Origin: RPQJ01 sp963754535
Lineage (GTDB): Bacteria > Pseudomonadota > Gammaproteobacteria > Steroidobacterales > Steroidobacteraceae
Length of the DNA stretch: 64,000 bases
Reading direction: 5' to 3'
Assembly (NCBI GenBank): GCA_963754535.1
Contig: CAVWGG010000016.1
Span: 104,635-168,634 of the forward strand
Shown here: piece by piece, positions 26,668 to 36,237 of the stretch
How positions within the stretch are numbered: the first letter of the stretch is position 1
Layout: each line of letters starts with the position of its first letter
Program-made: the position numbers and the translations under genes
The notes under the pieces: model-generated
The model's database searches: none
The model's input: only the letters and a program-made list of their open reading frames with translations
What the model was told of the DNA's origin: nothing

Positions 26668-27729
26668 TTATCCGGCCCGGTCGCCCTGGAACGTCGCGCC
26701 GACGATGCGCGGCTCAGGCTCCAGCGCGATGCCGAATGCTTCCTGCACTGAAGCTGCCACGCGCCGCGCCAGCGCCAGCAACTGCGGCCCGGTCGCATGA
26801 CCCAGGTTGACCAGCACCAGGGCGTGCTGCGCCGACACGGCGGCATCGCCGTCCCGGTAACCGCGCCATCCCGCCTGCTCGATCAGCCACGCCGCCGAGA
26901 GCTTGCGCTCGGCCGAGGTCGATGCCGGAAAGACCGGCATGTTTCCGAACCGTGACGCCAATGAGAGTGCGACGTCGCTTGCGACGACGGGGTTCTTGAA
27001 GAAACTGCCGGCATTGCCCGCGACGGCGGGGTCCGGCAGCTTGCGCCTGCGCAGGCGTCGAACCGCTGCGGCCACGTTGCGTGGCGTCGATTCCAGTCCG
27101 CCCATCGCTGCGAGTTCCTCGGCCAGCCCGGCGTATGCGAGATTCGTCGCGCCGGACTTCGGCAGTCGCAATTCGATCGCCGTGACGATGCGCCGGTCGG
27201 GTTCGCGCTTGAATGCGCTGTCGCGATAGCCAAAGCCGCAGCGCTCCGTCGGCAGCCGGTCGAAGGTGTGCGCCTGGCGGTCGTAGCAGTGCACGGCGGC
27301 GATGAACGTCCCGACCTCGACGCCGTAGGCGCCGATGTTCTGGATCGGCGCCGCGCCTGCCTGGCCCGGAATCAAGGCGAGGTTCTCGAGGCCTTGCAGG
27401 CCGTGATCGAGCGTCCAGTCGACGAGCGCGTCCCATTCGAACCCGGCATCGACGTGCACGAGTACGTGATTGCCGTCGTCAGCCAGGAGCCGGGCCGAAT
27501 GGCATTGCAGGTGAATCAGGCAGCCTTCGAACCGTTCGGTGGCGAAGAGCACGTTGCTCCCTGCGCCCAGCACCATCGCCGGTCGATTCCGCAACGCGGG
27601 CTCGGCCAGCAGGGCGGGCAGCACGGCGGCATCGTGCACGTTCGCCAGGCAATGGGCGCGCGCGTCCAGGTGGAACGTGTTCCAGCCGTGCAGCGGCACG
27701 TCCCAGGCAAGCGAATACGCGGCGGCCAT
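26668..27729 (-). CDS. murB: UDP-N-acetylenolpyruvoylglucosamine reductase
   Basis: 353 residues of the longer, E. coli-like MurB class. FAD-binding motifs are LGAGSNVLF and ENLALIPGQAGAAPIQNIGAYGVE. The substrate-binding part has FGYRDSAFK (Arg), the catalytic proton donor Ser in GNAGSFFKNP, and a C-terminal Glu in EPEPRIVG. It reduces UDP-GlcNAc-enolpyruvate to UDP-MurNAc with NADPH in cell-wall synthesis. The ATG at 27729 matches family N-termini (SLAWDVPLHGWNTFHLD). Confidence 0.96.
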   Translation of the reverse strand: MAAAYSLAWDVPLHGWNTFHLDARAHCLANVHDAAVLPALLAEPALRNRPAMVLGAGSNVLFATERFEGCLIHLQCHSARLLADDGNHVLVHVDAGFEWDALVDWTLDHGLQGLENLALIPGQAGAAPIQNIGAYGVEVGTFIAAVHCYDRQAHTFDRLPTERCGFGYRDSAFKREPDRRIVTAIELRLPKSGATNLAYAGLAEELAAMGGLESTPRNVAAAVRRLRRRKLPDPAVAGNAGSFFKNPVVASDVALSLASRFGNMPVFPASTSAERKLSAAWLIEQAGWRGYRDGDAAVSAQHALVLVNLGHATGPQLLALARRVAASVQEAFGIALEPEPRIVGATFQGDRAG

Positions 27730-27831
27730 CCAGCCCTCCAAGGGTCTGCGGCGAAAGGCGGTGAGCTTGCCACTCCGCGAGCGCATCCGTCACTATGCAT
27801 GCAAGGCCGCAGCAACAGGGCCCGCTCCACC

Positions 27832-29220
27832 ATGCATGAAAAAGACACATCGCCACGCGGCGTCGGCACGGCTGTGGAAGCCCAGGCGTTCCTCGACGCG
27901 AACCCCGACATCGAGGCCGTGCAACTCGTCATCACCGACGCGTGCGGCGTCGGTCGCGGCAAGAACGTCGCGCGCGAAGAACTCGCGGCGCTATACGACA
28001 GCGGCCGCAACGTCGCCGGTTCCATCCTCGGGCTCGACATCACCGGCGAGGACGTCGAGGGCACCGGACTGGTCTGGGAGGTCGGCGACGCCGACCAGTG
28101 CTGTCGGCCCGTCGCGGGCTCGCTGGCTCGTGCGCCCTGGCTCAAGCGGCCTTCGGCGCAGGTCCTCGGCACGATGTACCAGCTGGACGGCCGGCCGTCG
28201 AAAGCCGACCCGCGCCACGTGCTTGCGGCAGCTGCCGCGCGCTGCGAAGCCGCCGGATTGACGCCGGTCCTCGCCGTCGAACTCGAGTTCTACCTGCTCG
28301 AGCGTGACGCAGACGGTCGGCTGGTGCCATCGGCGGGCATGTTGAGCGGCGAGCGCCGCGGCCGCATCGACGCCTATGGACTCGGCCGCCTCGACGACAT
28401 GTCGCCGCTGTTCGACGATCTGTATGCGTCGGCGAAGGCGCTTGGACTGCCCTTGCGCACGCTGATGTCCGAGTACGCGCCGGGGCAATTCGAGATCACG
28501 CTCGAACACCGGGCCGACGCGATGCGCGCGGTCGACGAAGCCATCCTGTTCAAACGTGCGGTCCGCGGCGTTGCTGCACGACACGGGCGAGTCGCGTGTT
28601 TCATGGCCAAACCATTCGCGGAACGGGCCGGCTCGGGGATGCACCTGCACGCAAGTCTCGCCGACCGCAATGGCGACAACGCCTGCGCAGCCGACGATCC
28701 TGCCGGCAGTCCGTTGCTGCGCCACGCGATCGGCGGCCTGCGCTCGACCCTCGCCGACGGCATGGCGGTCTATGCACCCAATGCCAATTCGTATCGCCGT
28801 TTCCGCTCAATGAGTTACGCGCCGGTCGCCGTCACATGGGGCGTCAACAACCGCTCCGTCAGCCTGCGTGTGCCGGCCGGACCACGGGCGAGCCGCCACG
28901 TCGAGCACCGCGTGGCCGGCGCCGACGCGAACCCTTACCTCGTCGCCGCGCTGGTGCTCGGGGGCATGTTGCACGGCATCGAGCACCAGCTCGATCCTGG
29001 ACCGCCGTTGGAGGGCAACGGCTACGCCCAGGCGCAGCAGGGCACGCTGCCCACGCAATGGCACGCTGCGCTTGCAGCCGCGTCGTCGTCGACGTTCCTG
29101 CGTGACACGCTCGGCGCTGGATTCCTCGACGTCTTCCTCGCGATCAAGCGCCAGGAAGCAGAAAAGTTCGGCGCACTCGTGAGCGACCGCGACTACGAGT
29201 GGTACCTCGACACGGCGTGA
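27832..29220 (+). CDS. Glutamine synthetase-family enzyme (gamma-glutamylpolyamine synthetase-like)
   Basis: 462 residues with the GS beta-grasp and catalytic domains. Recognisable segments are VQLVITDACGVGRGKNV, LTPVLAVELEFYLLE (metal Glu), SEYAPGQFEITLEH, CFMAKPFAERAGSGMHLHASL and ANSYRRFRSMSYAPVAVTWGVNNR. This is the GlnA-like subgroup that includes PuuA-type gamma-glutamylputrescine synthetases rather than the housekeeping enzyme. No other puu genes are adjacent, so the amine substrate is inferred. Start at 27832 from family alignment by eye. Confidence 0.9.
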   Translation: MHEKDTSPRGVGTAVEAQAFLDANPDIEAVQLVITDACGVGRGKNVAREELAALYDSGRNVAGSILGLDITGEDVEGTGLVWEVGDADQCCRPVAGSLARAPWLKRPSAQVLGTMYQLDGRPSKADPRHVLAAAAARCEAAGLTPVLAVELEFYLLERDADGRLVPSAGMLSGERRGRIDAYGLGRLDDMSPLFDDLYASAKALGLPLRTLMSEYAPGQFEITLEHRADAMRAVDEAILFKRAVRGVAARHGRVACFMAKPFAERAGSGMHLHASLADRNGDNACAADDPAGSPLLRHAIGGLRSTLADGMAVYAPNANSYRRFRSMSYAPVAVTWGVNNRSVSLRVPAGPRASRHVEHRVAGADANPYLVAALVLGGMLHGIEHQLDPGPPLEGNGYAQAQQGTLPTQWHAALAAASSSTFLRDTLGAGFLDVFLAIKRQEAEKFGALVSDRDYEWYLDTA

Positions 29221-29456
29221 GCGCGACTCGACATAATTTTGCATCCATTCGGGTGGACTCGCGCCGCGTGCACGGTGCAGCATTAAGTCATGCCGATCGC
29301 GGCCGGAGTGAGAGCTGAATCAACGTGAGGTGGGTCGGGCGCGCGGAGAATGCACCGCACGAACGCCGCATGCCCACCGAGGATCAGCCAGTGACCCGAA
29401 TTTCCGCCCGCACGATCGCCCGCAGCGCCGCACTTTCGAGCAGGAGTTCCCCGACC

Positions 29457-30071
29457 GTGACCATCCACCTGCGCAAGATGTACGTCGACTGCCGGTTCGG
29501 GCAATTGCACCTGCACACGTCGTTTCCCTCGAGCGGCGGTTTCGACGAATTGACACCGTTGCTGTGCGCTACGCCGCCGACCCTGACGGGCCGTTCGTTC
29601 CGCCCGGTGCTGCGCGACCTCGGTCGTGACCGCAGCGTCTACGCGCCGGACATGCCAGGTTCAGGTGAATCGGACGCGCCCGAAAGCTCACCGGTCGTGG
29701 CTGACCACGCCGCGGCGTTCGTCGACCTGATCGACTCGCTGCGCCTCAAGCAGGTGGACGTGATCGGTTACCAGGCCGGTTCGCTCGCGGCCATCGAACT
29801 CGCGTTGGCGAAGCCCGAGCAGGTGCGGCGCCTGATCCTGATCGGCGTGCCGTCGTCGGACGGCAGTTACCAGGTCGGCGAGCGGTTGCCGCTGCTCAAG
29901 CTGCCCGTGATGATCCTGCGCGCGCGCGACGAGTTCTGGGAGTCGACGGGACGCACCGAGTCGCTGCTGCGCGATGCGCGCCGCGCCGAACTCTCGCCCC
30001 CTGCGGGCAACGTGCTCGACGCGGGTGCCGATGAAGTCGTGCGGCTGGCCCGCGACTTCCTCGATCGCTAG
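29457..30071 (+). CDS. Short alpha/beta hydrolase-fold protein lacking the usual nucleophile
   Basis: About 204 residues. The hydrolase core is recognisable: APDMPGSGESDAPESSP, then the elbow VIGYQAGSLAAIELAL and RLILIGVPS. The nucleophile elbow reads G-Y-Q-A-G, so Gln replaces the catalytic Ser. The segment between the core and KLPVMILRARDEFW is very short, meaning most of the cap domain is absent. It may be non-enzymatic or use another mechanism. GTG at 29457 is preferred because AGGAG lies 10 nt upstream; ATG at 29478 is the alternative. Confidence 0.75.
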   Translation: MTIHLRKMYVDCRFGQLHLHTSFPSSGGFDELTPLLCATPPTLTGRSFRPVLRDLGRDRSVYAPDMPGSGESDAPESSPVVADHAAAFVDLIDSLRLKQVDVIGYQAGSLAAIELALAKPEQVRRLILIGVPSSDGSYQVGERLPLLKLPVMILRARDEFWESTGRTESLLRDARRAELSPPAGNVLDAGADEVVRLARDFLDR

Positions 30072-30150
30072 CACCGCAGCTCGATGGCCAACGCTTGAGC
30101 GACGTCGATCCCGCGCCAAGCGCGGCACTGGCAGACGCCCCGGTACGCGG

Positions 30151-31365
30151 TCACTCGTGCCGCAGCGCGTCGATCGGATTGAGTTGCGCGGCCTGGCGTG
30201 CCGGGAAGTAGCCGAAGATCACGCCAATCAGCGCCGAAAAGGCGAACGCGACGAGGTTGATGCGGAGGTCGAACAGGAAGGGCACCTGCAGCATCGGCGC
30301 CACCGCCCAGCTCGCAAGCAGGGCCAGCAGCAGACCGATGACGCCGCCCAGGCAGGCCAGCGCGATGGCTTCCACCAGGAACTGCAGCAGCACTTCGCGG
30401 CCGACCGCGCCGATCGCGAGCCGGATTCCGATCTCGCGCGTCCGCTCGGTCACTGACACCAGCATGATATTCATGATGCCGATGCCGCCGACGAGCAGGC
30501 TGACCGCTGCGACGGCACCCAGCAGCGAAGTGAGGATGCGCGTGGTGCCCTGCAGCGTCTGCGAGATCTGCGCCGTGTCGAAGATGTTGAAGTCGTCCTG
30601 CTTCGCGCCGCGGATGTTGCGCCGTTCGCGCAGCAACGACTGGATCGAGGCGGTGACGGCGGCCATGTCGTAGGCCGGATCGACCTTCACCATCATCAGC
30701 CGGACGTTGCGGTTGCCGGTCATGCGCCGCTGCACGGTCTTGATCGGCATCAGCACGACGTCGTCCTGGTCGTTGCCGAAACCGCCCTGGCCGCGCGTCA
30801 CGAGGGTGCCGATGACCTCGCATGAGAGGTTGCGCAGGCGGACGCGCTGCCCCAGCGGGTCTTCGGCACGGAACAGGTTGCGCTGCACCGTCGAGCCGAT
30901 CACGCACACTGCCTTGCCTGCCTGTTCTTCCGCTGCCGTGAAAATGCGTCCGGAGGCGGTGTCCCATTGCTGCGCCGTGAAATAGTCGGACGTCGTGCCA
31001 TTGACGGTCGTCGACCAGTTGGCGGCATTGCGCACGGCCGTGCCTGACGCCTGCGAGAGCGGGGCAACGACGACTACGCCGGCGACCTGGTCGCGGATGG
31101 CCTCGACATCGTCCATGTCGAAGTTCGGCGGTGCCGGACCGCCGCCGCCGCGCCCGAAGCCCTGGCCGGGCCGGATCTGCAGGATGTTCACGCCCAGTCC
31201 GGAAATCTGCTCGCGCACCGCTGCCGTCGCCCCGTTGCCCAGCGTCACCATCGTGACGACGGCCGCGACGCCGATCACGATGCCGAGCACGGTCAGGAAC
31301 GAGCGCAACGCGTGACGCCGGATTTCCCGCAGGGCGAGCACCAGCGTGGGTCCGAGCATGCTCAC
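30151..31365 (-). CDS. MacB-type ABC permease
   Basis: 404 residues. Four membrane helices in the MacB/FtsX arrangement: one at the N-terminus (SFLTVLGIVIGVAAVVTMV), a large periplasmic domain (about 60-280), and three at the C-terminus. Signature segments are GGIGIMNIMLVSVTERTREIGIRLAIGA and FGYFPARQAAQLNPIDALRHE. It works by mechanotransmission with an adaptor and outer membrane channel. The GTG at 31365 overlaps the ATPase stop. MacB is split here into separate ATPase and permease genes, as in many LolCDE-like systems. Confidence 0.94.
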   Translation of the reverse strand: MSMLGPTLVLALREIRRHALRSFLTVLGIVIGVAAVVTMVTLGNGATAAVREQISGLGVNILQIRPGQGFGRGGGGPAPPNFDMDDVEAIRDQVAGVVVVAPLSQASGTAVRNAANWSTTVNGTTSDYFTAQQWDTASGRIFTAAEEQAGKAVCVIGSTVQRNLFRAEDPLGQRVRLRNLSCEVIGTLVTRGQGGFGNDQDDVVLMPIKTVQRRMTGNRNVRLMMVKVDPAYDMAAVTASIQSLLRERRNIRGAKQDDFNIFDTAQISQTLQGTTRILTSLLGAVAAVSLLVGGIGIMNIMLVSVTERTREIGIRLAIGAVGREVLLQFLVEAIALACLGGVIGLLLALLASWAVAPMLQVPFLFDLRINLVAFAFSALIGVIFGYFPARQAAQLNPIDALRHE

Positions 31366-32087
31366 GGTGCACGCGCCTCGGCCTGGTCCACGAGTCCGTC
31401 GCGAACGTGTGCAACCGTATGCGCGTACGCGGCCATCTCGGCTTCATGGGTCACCATGAGGATGGTGATCCCGGTACGGTTGAAGCGAGTCAGGAGATCC
31501 ATGATTTCGAGGGAGCGTGCCGTGTCGAGATTGCCGGTCGGTTCGTCGGCGAGCAGTACCTGCGGCGACGTGACGATCGCCCGTGCGATGGCCACGCGTT
31601 GTTGCTGGCCGCCCGAGAGTTCGGCCGGGGTGTGATCCCACCAGTCGGCGAGTCCCACCTCGGCCAGCGCATTCATCGCGGCTTCGCGTCGCGCGCGTGG
31701 CTTCTCGCCGCGGTAGAGCAGGGGCAGTTCGACGTTCTCCAGCGCGTTGGTGCGCGCCAGCAGGTTGAAGCCCTGGAAAACGAAGCCGAGGTAGCGGCGA
31801 CGCAGCAGCGCGCGCTCGTCGCGGGTCAGCTTCTCGACGTGGAAGCCCTTGAACAGGAATTCGCCGGTGGTCGGCACGTCGAGGCAGCCGAGGATGTTCA
31901 TCATCGTCGACTTGCCCGATCCCGATGGCCCCATGACCGCGACGAAGTCGCCAGCCGCGACGTCGAAATCCACGCCGCGCAGGGCCTGGAAGCTTGCGAT
32001 TCCGGTGCCGAAGGTCTTGGTCACGCCGCGCAGCTGGATCAGGGGATCGCCCCGGCCGGCGCGCGCAGCACCGAGGGCATCACCCAC
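31362..32087 (-). CDS. MacB/LolD-type ABC ATP-binding protein
   Basis: 241 residues. Walker A GPSGSGKST, Q-loop VFQGFNLL, signature LSGGQQQR, Walker B VLLADEPTGNLD, and the H-loop VTHEAEMAAYA. Spacing is typical of the LolD/MacB ATPase group. It powers the permease encoded immediately downstream. Its start overlaps the adaptor gene by 8 bp and its stop overlaps the permease start by 4 bp. Confidence 0.95.
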   Translation of the reverse strand: MGDALGAARAGRGDPLIQLRGVTKTFGTGIASFQALRGVDFDVAAGDFVAVMGPSGSGKSTMMNILGCLDVPTTGEFLFKGFHVEKLTRDERALLRRRYLGFVFQGFNLLARTNALENVELPLLYRGEKPRARREAAMNALAEVGLADWWDHTPAELSGGQQQRVAIARAIVTSPQVLLADEPTGNLDTARSLEIMDLLTRFNRTGITILMVTHEAEMAAYAHTVAHVRDGLVDQAEARAP

Positions 32088-33423
32088 TGGCGCCCTCCGC
32101 TGCGAGTTTTCCGGTGATCACCAGCGCTCCTTCGCGCAACGAGTCTCCCGTGACTTCCGTCAGCGTGCCGTTCGTATCGCCCGTCGTGACGGACACGGGT
32201 TCCGGCTCGCCCTTCGCGTTGAGAATGTAGACCTGCTGCGCGCTGCCCCGTCCGATCTGGACCTCGCGCGCCTTGTTGCCCGCGGTTCCGCGCGGCGGAC
32301 CTGGCAACAACACCTTGGTGACGCCGGTGCGCTCGCCACTTGCCCCGCTGGCGTCGGGCGTGAAACGCAATGCGGCGTTGGGCACCAGCAGCACGTCCTG
32401 CTTCTCGCTCGTGACGATCTCCGCCGTGGCCGTCATGCCTGGACGCAGTATCGAATCCTTGTTGTCCACGGTGAGCACCGCGGTGTACGAAACCACGGTG
32501 CTGGACGAACCGCTCGCAGTCGTCGAACCGGTACTGGCATTCGCGCCGACATCCACACGTTCGACCTGCGCTGGAAACGTGCGGCCAGGGAAGGCATCCA
32601 CCTGGAAGGTGGCCGACTGCCCGGCGGCGACCTGACCCACGTCGGCCTCGTCCACCGCGACCTCCAGCCGCATGGCGCTCAGGTCCTCGGCGATCAGGAA
32701 CAGCACGGGCGCATTGAACGAGGCCGCCACGGTCTGGCCGGGATCGATCTGGCGCGACAGCACGACGCCGGTGACCGGCGAGAGGATGAGGGCCTTGGAA
32801 AACTGTGTCTGGTCCGACGAAAGCTGCGCTCGCGCCTGCGCCACGCCGGCTTCTGCGGTGCGCACACCGGCAACTGCGCGCGCGTACTCGGCCCTGGCCG
32901 TGTCGAGTTCAGCCGCCGAAGGCACCTTGCCTCCCGACAGGGCGTGCACTTCCTCGAACCGGGCGAGCGACGCTTTCGTCTGCTGCGCCGTGGCCTCGGC
33001 CTGCGCGACGTTGGCGACCGCGGATTGCAGCGAGGCTCGGCTCTGCGCGATGGTGTCCTGCAACCGTGCAGTATCGATACGCGCCAGGACCTGGCCCTTC
33101 TTCACCTGGTCGTTGTTGTCGACGTTCACTTCCGTCACGAGTCCCGACAGTTCCGATCCCACTTCGACTTCGTTCGTCGGCTGCAGGTTACCGGTGGCGG
33201 ACACCGTGACGCGCAACTCGCCGCGTTGCACGGGCGTGGTCGCGTAGTTCGGCTGGTCGCTCCTGCGTCCCCCGAAGTACAGGAAGGCGAGTACCGCCAG
33301 CAGCAGCAAGCCGATGGCAGGCGCCGCCTTGCGCAACAGTCGCATGCGCGCCGAGGCCGGCTGCCTGCCGAGGAATTCATCGAGCGTCGAGCGCTCCGGA
33401 CTGGTGCTTGCCTGCGGTTCCAT
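32080..33423 (-). CDS. MacA-like periplasmic adaptor (HlyD family)
   Basis: 447 residues. A single N-terminal membrane anchor near residues 33-50 (KAAPAIGLLLLAVLAFLYF), then lipoyl halves (VSATGNLQPTNEVEVGSELSG; SPVTGVVLSRQIDPGQTV), a coiled-coil hairpin between them (about 110-190), and beta-barrel/membrane-proximal domains. It bridges MacB-like permease and the outer membrane factor. The ATG at 33423 lies 8 nt after the outer membrane factor gene stop. Confidence 0.94.
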   Translation of the reverse strand: MEPQASTSPERSTLDEFLGRQPASARMRLLRKAAPAIGLLLLAVLAFLYFGGRRSDQPNYATTPVQRGELRVTVSATGNLQPTNEVEVGSELSGLVTEVNVDNNDQVKKGQVLARIDTARLQDTIAQSRASLQSAVANVAQAEATAQQTKASLARFEEVHALSGGKVPSAAELDTARAEYARAVAGVRTAEAGVAQARAQLSSDQTQFSKALILSPVTGVVLSRQIDPGQTVAASFNAPVLFLIAEDLSAMRLEVAVDEADVGQVAAGQSATFQVDAFPGRTFPAQVERVDVGANASTGSTTASGSSSTVVSYTAVLTVDNKDSILRPGMTATAEIVTSEKQDVLLVPNAALRFTPDASGASGERTGVTKVLLPGPPRGTAGNKAREVQIGRGSAQQVYILNAKGEPEPVSVTTGDTNGTLTEVTGDSLREGALVITGKLAAEGASG

Positions 33424-33431
33424 TGGGCCCT

Positions 33432-34868
33432 TCAGGGGAAAGTGGACGTCAGCGAACGCGGGGTGGGGGCGTATTCCCAACCGCCGCCAAGCGCCTTGTA
33501 GAGCTGGACGGTCGCCGCCGCACGGTCGGCGTGAGCGGCCGCACGGCTGGTCTCAGTCGTGAGCAGGCTGCGCTCCGCATCGAGCAGGTTGGAGAAATCG
33601 ATGATGCCGGCCTGGTACTGGCTGCGCGCCAGCGTGGTCGCGTTACGCGCCGCTTCTTCGGCGACGACGAGTTCGCGCTCGCGCCGTTCGGTGACGGAGA
33701 TCGCCACCAGCGCATTCTCGGATTCCTCGAGCGCCACCAGCACCGTGTCACGGTAGGCGGCGAGTGCCTGGATCGCCGCGGCCTGCTGCTGTTCGACGGC
33801 TGCGCGCAGGCGTCCGCCCTGGAAGATCGGTGCGGTCAGGCCCGCCGCGAGGCTGCCGAACGATGCGTTCGTGACATCGCCCCAGTTCGACGAATTGCCG
33901 CTGATCGAGCCCGAAAGCCCCAGGGAGGGGTACAGGTCGGCTTCCCGCACACCGATGCGGGCGGTCTCGGCGATCAGCGAGCGCTCGGCGGCCGTCACGT
34001 CCGGGCGCCGGCGCAGCATCTCCGCCGGGACGGAAATACCTGCCGCGACGGCCATCGGGATCGGGGTCACGGGTTGGAACAATGCGTCGACGGTTCCCGG
34101 GGCCGAACCCGAGAGCACCGAGAGCCGGTTCAGGGCCGATGACAATGCCTGCTCGCGCACCGGGACGGTCGCCGCGGTCTGCGCGCGCAACTGGCGCGCC
34201 TGTTCGAGGTCAAGCGCCCCCACGAGCCCGGCCTGCACTCGCCACTGGACGATCTGCAGCGTCTCGTCCTGAGCTGCCAGGTTGGCCCGGGCGATTTCGA
34301 GCTGGCGTTGCGCGAGCCGCGCAGCGACGTAATTCAGCGCGACCTCGGCGGCGACCGTGAGCTGCGTCGAGTGGAGATTCGCTTCGACGGCCGCAAGATC
34401 GGCCGTGGATGCCTGCACTGCGCGGCGTTGTCCGCCGAACAGGTCCAGTTCGTAGCGGGCGTCGAAGCCGGCGTCGTAAGTGGTGCGATCCGGTACCTGC
34501 GCCTCCGAACCAACGCCCATGAGCCGTGAAGCGGAGGTGCCGAAATCGAGCGTCGGCCACCATCCCGCGCGAGTGCTCTTGAGCGCGGCCCGGGCTTGCC
34601 GGACCCTGGCGCCAGCGGCGTCGATGTTCGTGTTGGCCACAAGCGCCTGCTCGACGAGACGTGAGAGCACCGGATCGTCGAAGGTGTTCCACCAGTCCGC
34701 GACCAATTCCCGGGACGTGTCCGGTTGCACCGAAGACGCTTGCGCAGACGTCTGAAACTGGGCGGGCACCCCGAGCGATTCGGGGGCGGGGACTCGCGGC
34801 TCGGGACCGACCGTGCAACCCGCACTCGCCAGGACCGAAAGCAACAGCAGGGGCAAGCGCGAATTCAA
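33432..34868 (-). CDS. Outer membrane efflux lipoprotein (NodT/TolC family)
   Basis: 478 residues. A lipoprotein signal ends in LASAGC, then two TolC-like repeats. Family landmarks are WWNTFDDPVLSRLVEQAL, YELDLFGGQRRAV, PAEMLRRRPDVTAAERSL and LTAPIFQGGRLRAAVEQQ. It forms a trimeric channel across the outer membrane. It is the first gene of a four-gene leftward operon (channel, adaptor, ATPase, permease) that makes a complete tripartite efflux pump. Cargo unknown. Confidence 0.95.
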   Translation of the reverse strand: MNSRLPLLLLSVLASAGCTVGPEPRVPAPESLGVPAQFQTSAQASSVQPDTSRELVADWWNTFDDPVLSRLVEQALVANTNIDAAGARVRQARAALKSTRAGWWPTLDFGTSASRLMGVGSEAQVPDRTTYDAGFDARYELDLFGGQRRAVQASTADLAAVEANLHSTQLTVAAEVALNYVAARLAQRQLEIARANLAAQDETLQIVQWRVQAGLVGALDLEQARQLRAQTAATVPVREQALSSALNRLSVLSGSAPGTVDALFQPVTPIPMAVAAGISVPAEMLRRRPDVTAAERSLIAETARIGVREADLYPSLGLSGSISGNSSNWGDVTNASFGSLAAGLTAPIFQGGRLRAAVEQQQAAAIQALAAYRDTVLVALEESENALVAISVTERRERELVVAEEAARNATTLARSQYQAGIIDFSNLLDAERSLLTTETSRAAAHADRAAATVQLYKALGGGWEYAPTPRSLTSTFP

Positions 34869-35004
34869 GGTCCGATCCAGGCGATGCAGCGTGAGTCGAG
34901 TGCGGACGCGGTGACTACATTACAAGATGCGTTCGTCGAATGCCGCAGGACATTCCGTGCCTGCTCGTCCGAGCGGGCATGCAGCAAGGACCCCGCACGA
35001 CCAA

Positions 35005-35145
35005 TCAAGTTCCCGTCGTGACTGCATTCCCCGGGGCTGCTGGAGCGACGATGTCGGCAACCTTCTGCCAGGCGTCGCGCGCCGCGAGCGTTGCGTCTTC
35101 CCACGTCAGGCTGGACGTGCCCTTGAGGTGGTTCCAGTCACGCAT
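35005..35145 (-). CDS. Small hypothetical protein, 46 residues
   Basis: An ATG frame in the 365-bp gap between the efflux operon and the DUF808 gene. The peptide starts MRDWNHLKGTSSLTWEDATL and continues AARDAWQKVADIV. The first 30 codons have the strong G/C third-position bias of real genes in this region. The Trp-rich pattern (LTWEDA...RDAWQKV) resembles the C-terminus of larger uncharacterised stress-type proteins as I recall them, so it could be a fragment. No strong ribosome site is visible. The rest of the gap holds nothing recognised. Confidence 0.45.
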   Translation of the reverse strand: MRDWNHLKGTSSLTWEDATLAARDAWQKVADIVAPAAPGNAVTTGT

Positions 35146-35233
35146 CAACTCGGTGCGGTGAAATACACAAGCAGTCGCCGTGATCTGCAGCGAACCGTAA
35201 GATGGCACCTTCCCAGCCAGTCCGAGTGACTCC

Positions 35234-36178
35234 ATGGCCGGCGCCAGTCTGCTTGCTCTTCTGGATGACATCGCCAGCATTCTGGACGATGTCTCGGTGC
35301 TCACCAAGGCCGCCACAAAAAAAACGGCTGGCGTGCTCGGCGACGACCTTGCGCTGAACGCGCAGCAGGTTGCGGGCGTCAAATCGAACCGTGAACTTCC
35401 CGTCGTCTGGGCGGTGGCCAAGGGTTCGCTGGTCAACAAGGCGGTCCTGGTCCCTGCGGCGCTCGCCATCAGTGCGATCGCGCCATGGGCGATCGTACCG
35501 CTGCTGATGGCCGGTGGCCTGTTCCTGTGCTTCGAAGGATTCGAGAAGATCTGGCACGCGCTGGTCCACCGCAAGGACGAGGACTTGCATCGCCAGGAAT
35601 TGCGCGAGGCCATCGTGGACCCGGCAGTCGACCTGCGCACGGTCGAGAAAGACAAGATCAAGGGCGCCGTGCGCACCGACTTCATCCTCTCCGCGGAGAT
35701 CATCGTCATCACGCTGGGCACGGTGGCCTCCGCCGCGTTCGGTGTGCGCGTCACGGTGCTGGTCGGCATCGCCGTCCTCATGACCGTGGGCGTGTACGGC
35801 CTGGTCGCCGGCATCGTGAAGCTCGACGATGCCGGCCTCTACCTCGCCCGGCGCGAGGGTACTGGCGTATTCACGAAGCTGCTGCGTCTGTTCGGGCGCG
35901 GCGTGCTGGCATTCGCGCCGTGGCTGATGAAAATGCTGTCAGTCCTGGGTACGGCGGCGATGTTTCTAGTCGGCGGTGGCATCCTCGCGCACGGCATTCC
36001 GTGGCTCGAACACGGCATCAAGGGCATCGCCGGGCGAGGTGCAGGCGTGAACGGCGTGGGGCCGGCCCTGTCGGCGATGACGCCGATGCTGGCCGGCCTG
36101 CTCGTGGGACTCGTCGCCGGTGCGATCGCGGTGGCCATCGTGGGCATGGCCCGGAAGGCTCGCGAGACCCTGCGCTAG
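35234..36178 (+). CDS. DUF808 (YedI-like) inner membrane protein
   Basis: 314 residues with about six to eight membrane helices. Opens with the family-typical MAGASLLALLDDIASILDDVSVLTKAATKKTAGVLGDDLALNAQQVAG, followed by ELPVVWAVAKGSLVNK and CFEGFEKIWHAL. The function of the family is unknown. It stands alone, divergent from the efflux operon and the small hypothetical gene. Confidence 0.93.
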   Translation: MAGASLLALLDDIASILDDVSVLTKAATKKTAGVLGDDLALNAQQVAGVKSNRELPVVWAVAKGSLVNKAVLVPAALAISAIAPWAIVPLLMAGGLFLCFEGFEKIWHALVHRKDEDLHRQELREAIVDPAVDLRTVEKDKIKGAVRTDFILSAEIIVITLGTVASAAFGVRVTVLVGIAVLMTVGVYGLVAGIVKLDDAGLYLARREGTGVFTKLLRLFGRGVLAFAPWLMKMLSVLGTAAMFLVGGGILAHGIPWLEHGIKGIAGRGAGVNGVGPALSAMTPMLAGLLVGLVAGAIAVAIVGMARKARETLR

Positions 36179-36237
36179 CGGCGGCCAGCGCACGGTGCAC
36201 CCGGTTAGCGTCCCTGTGGCTGGCCTGCCAACCTGCG

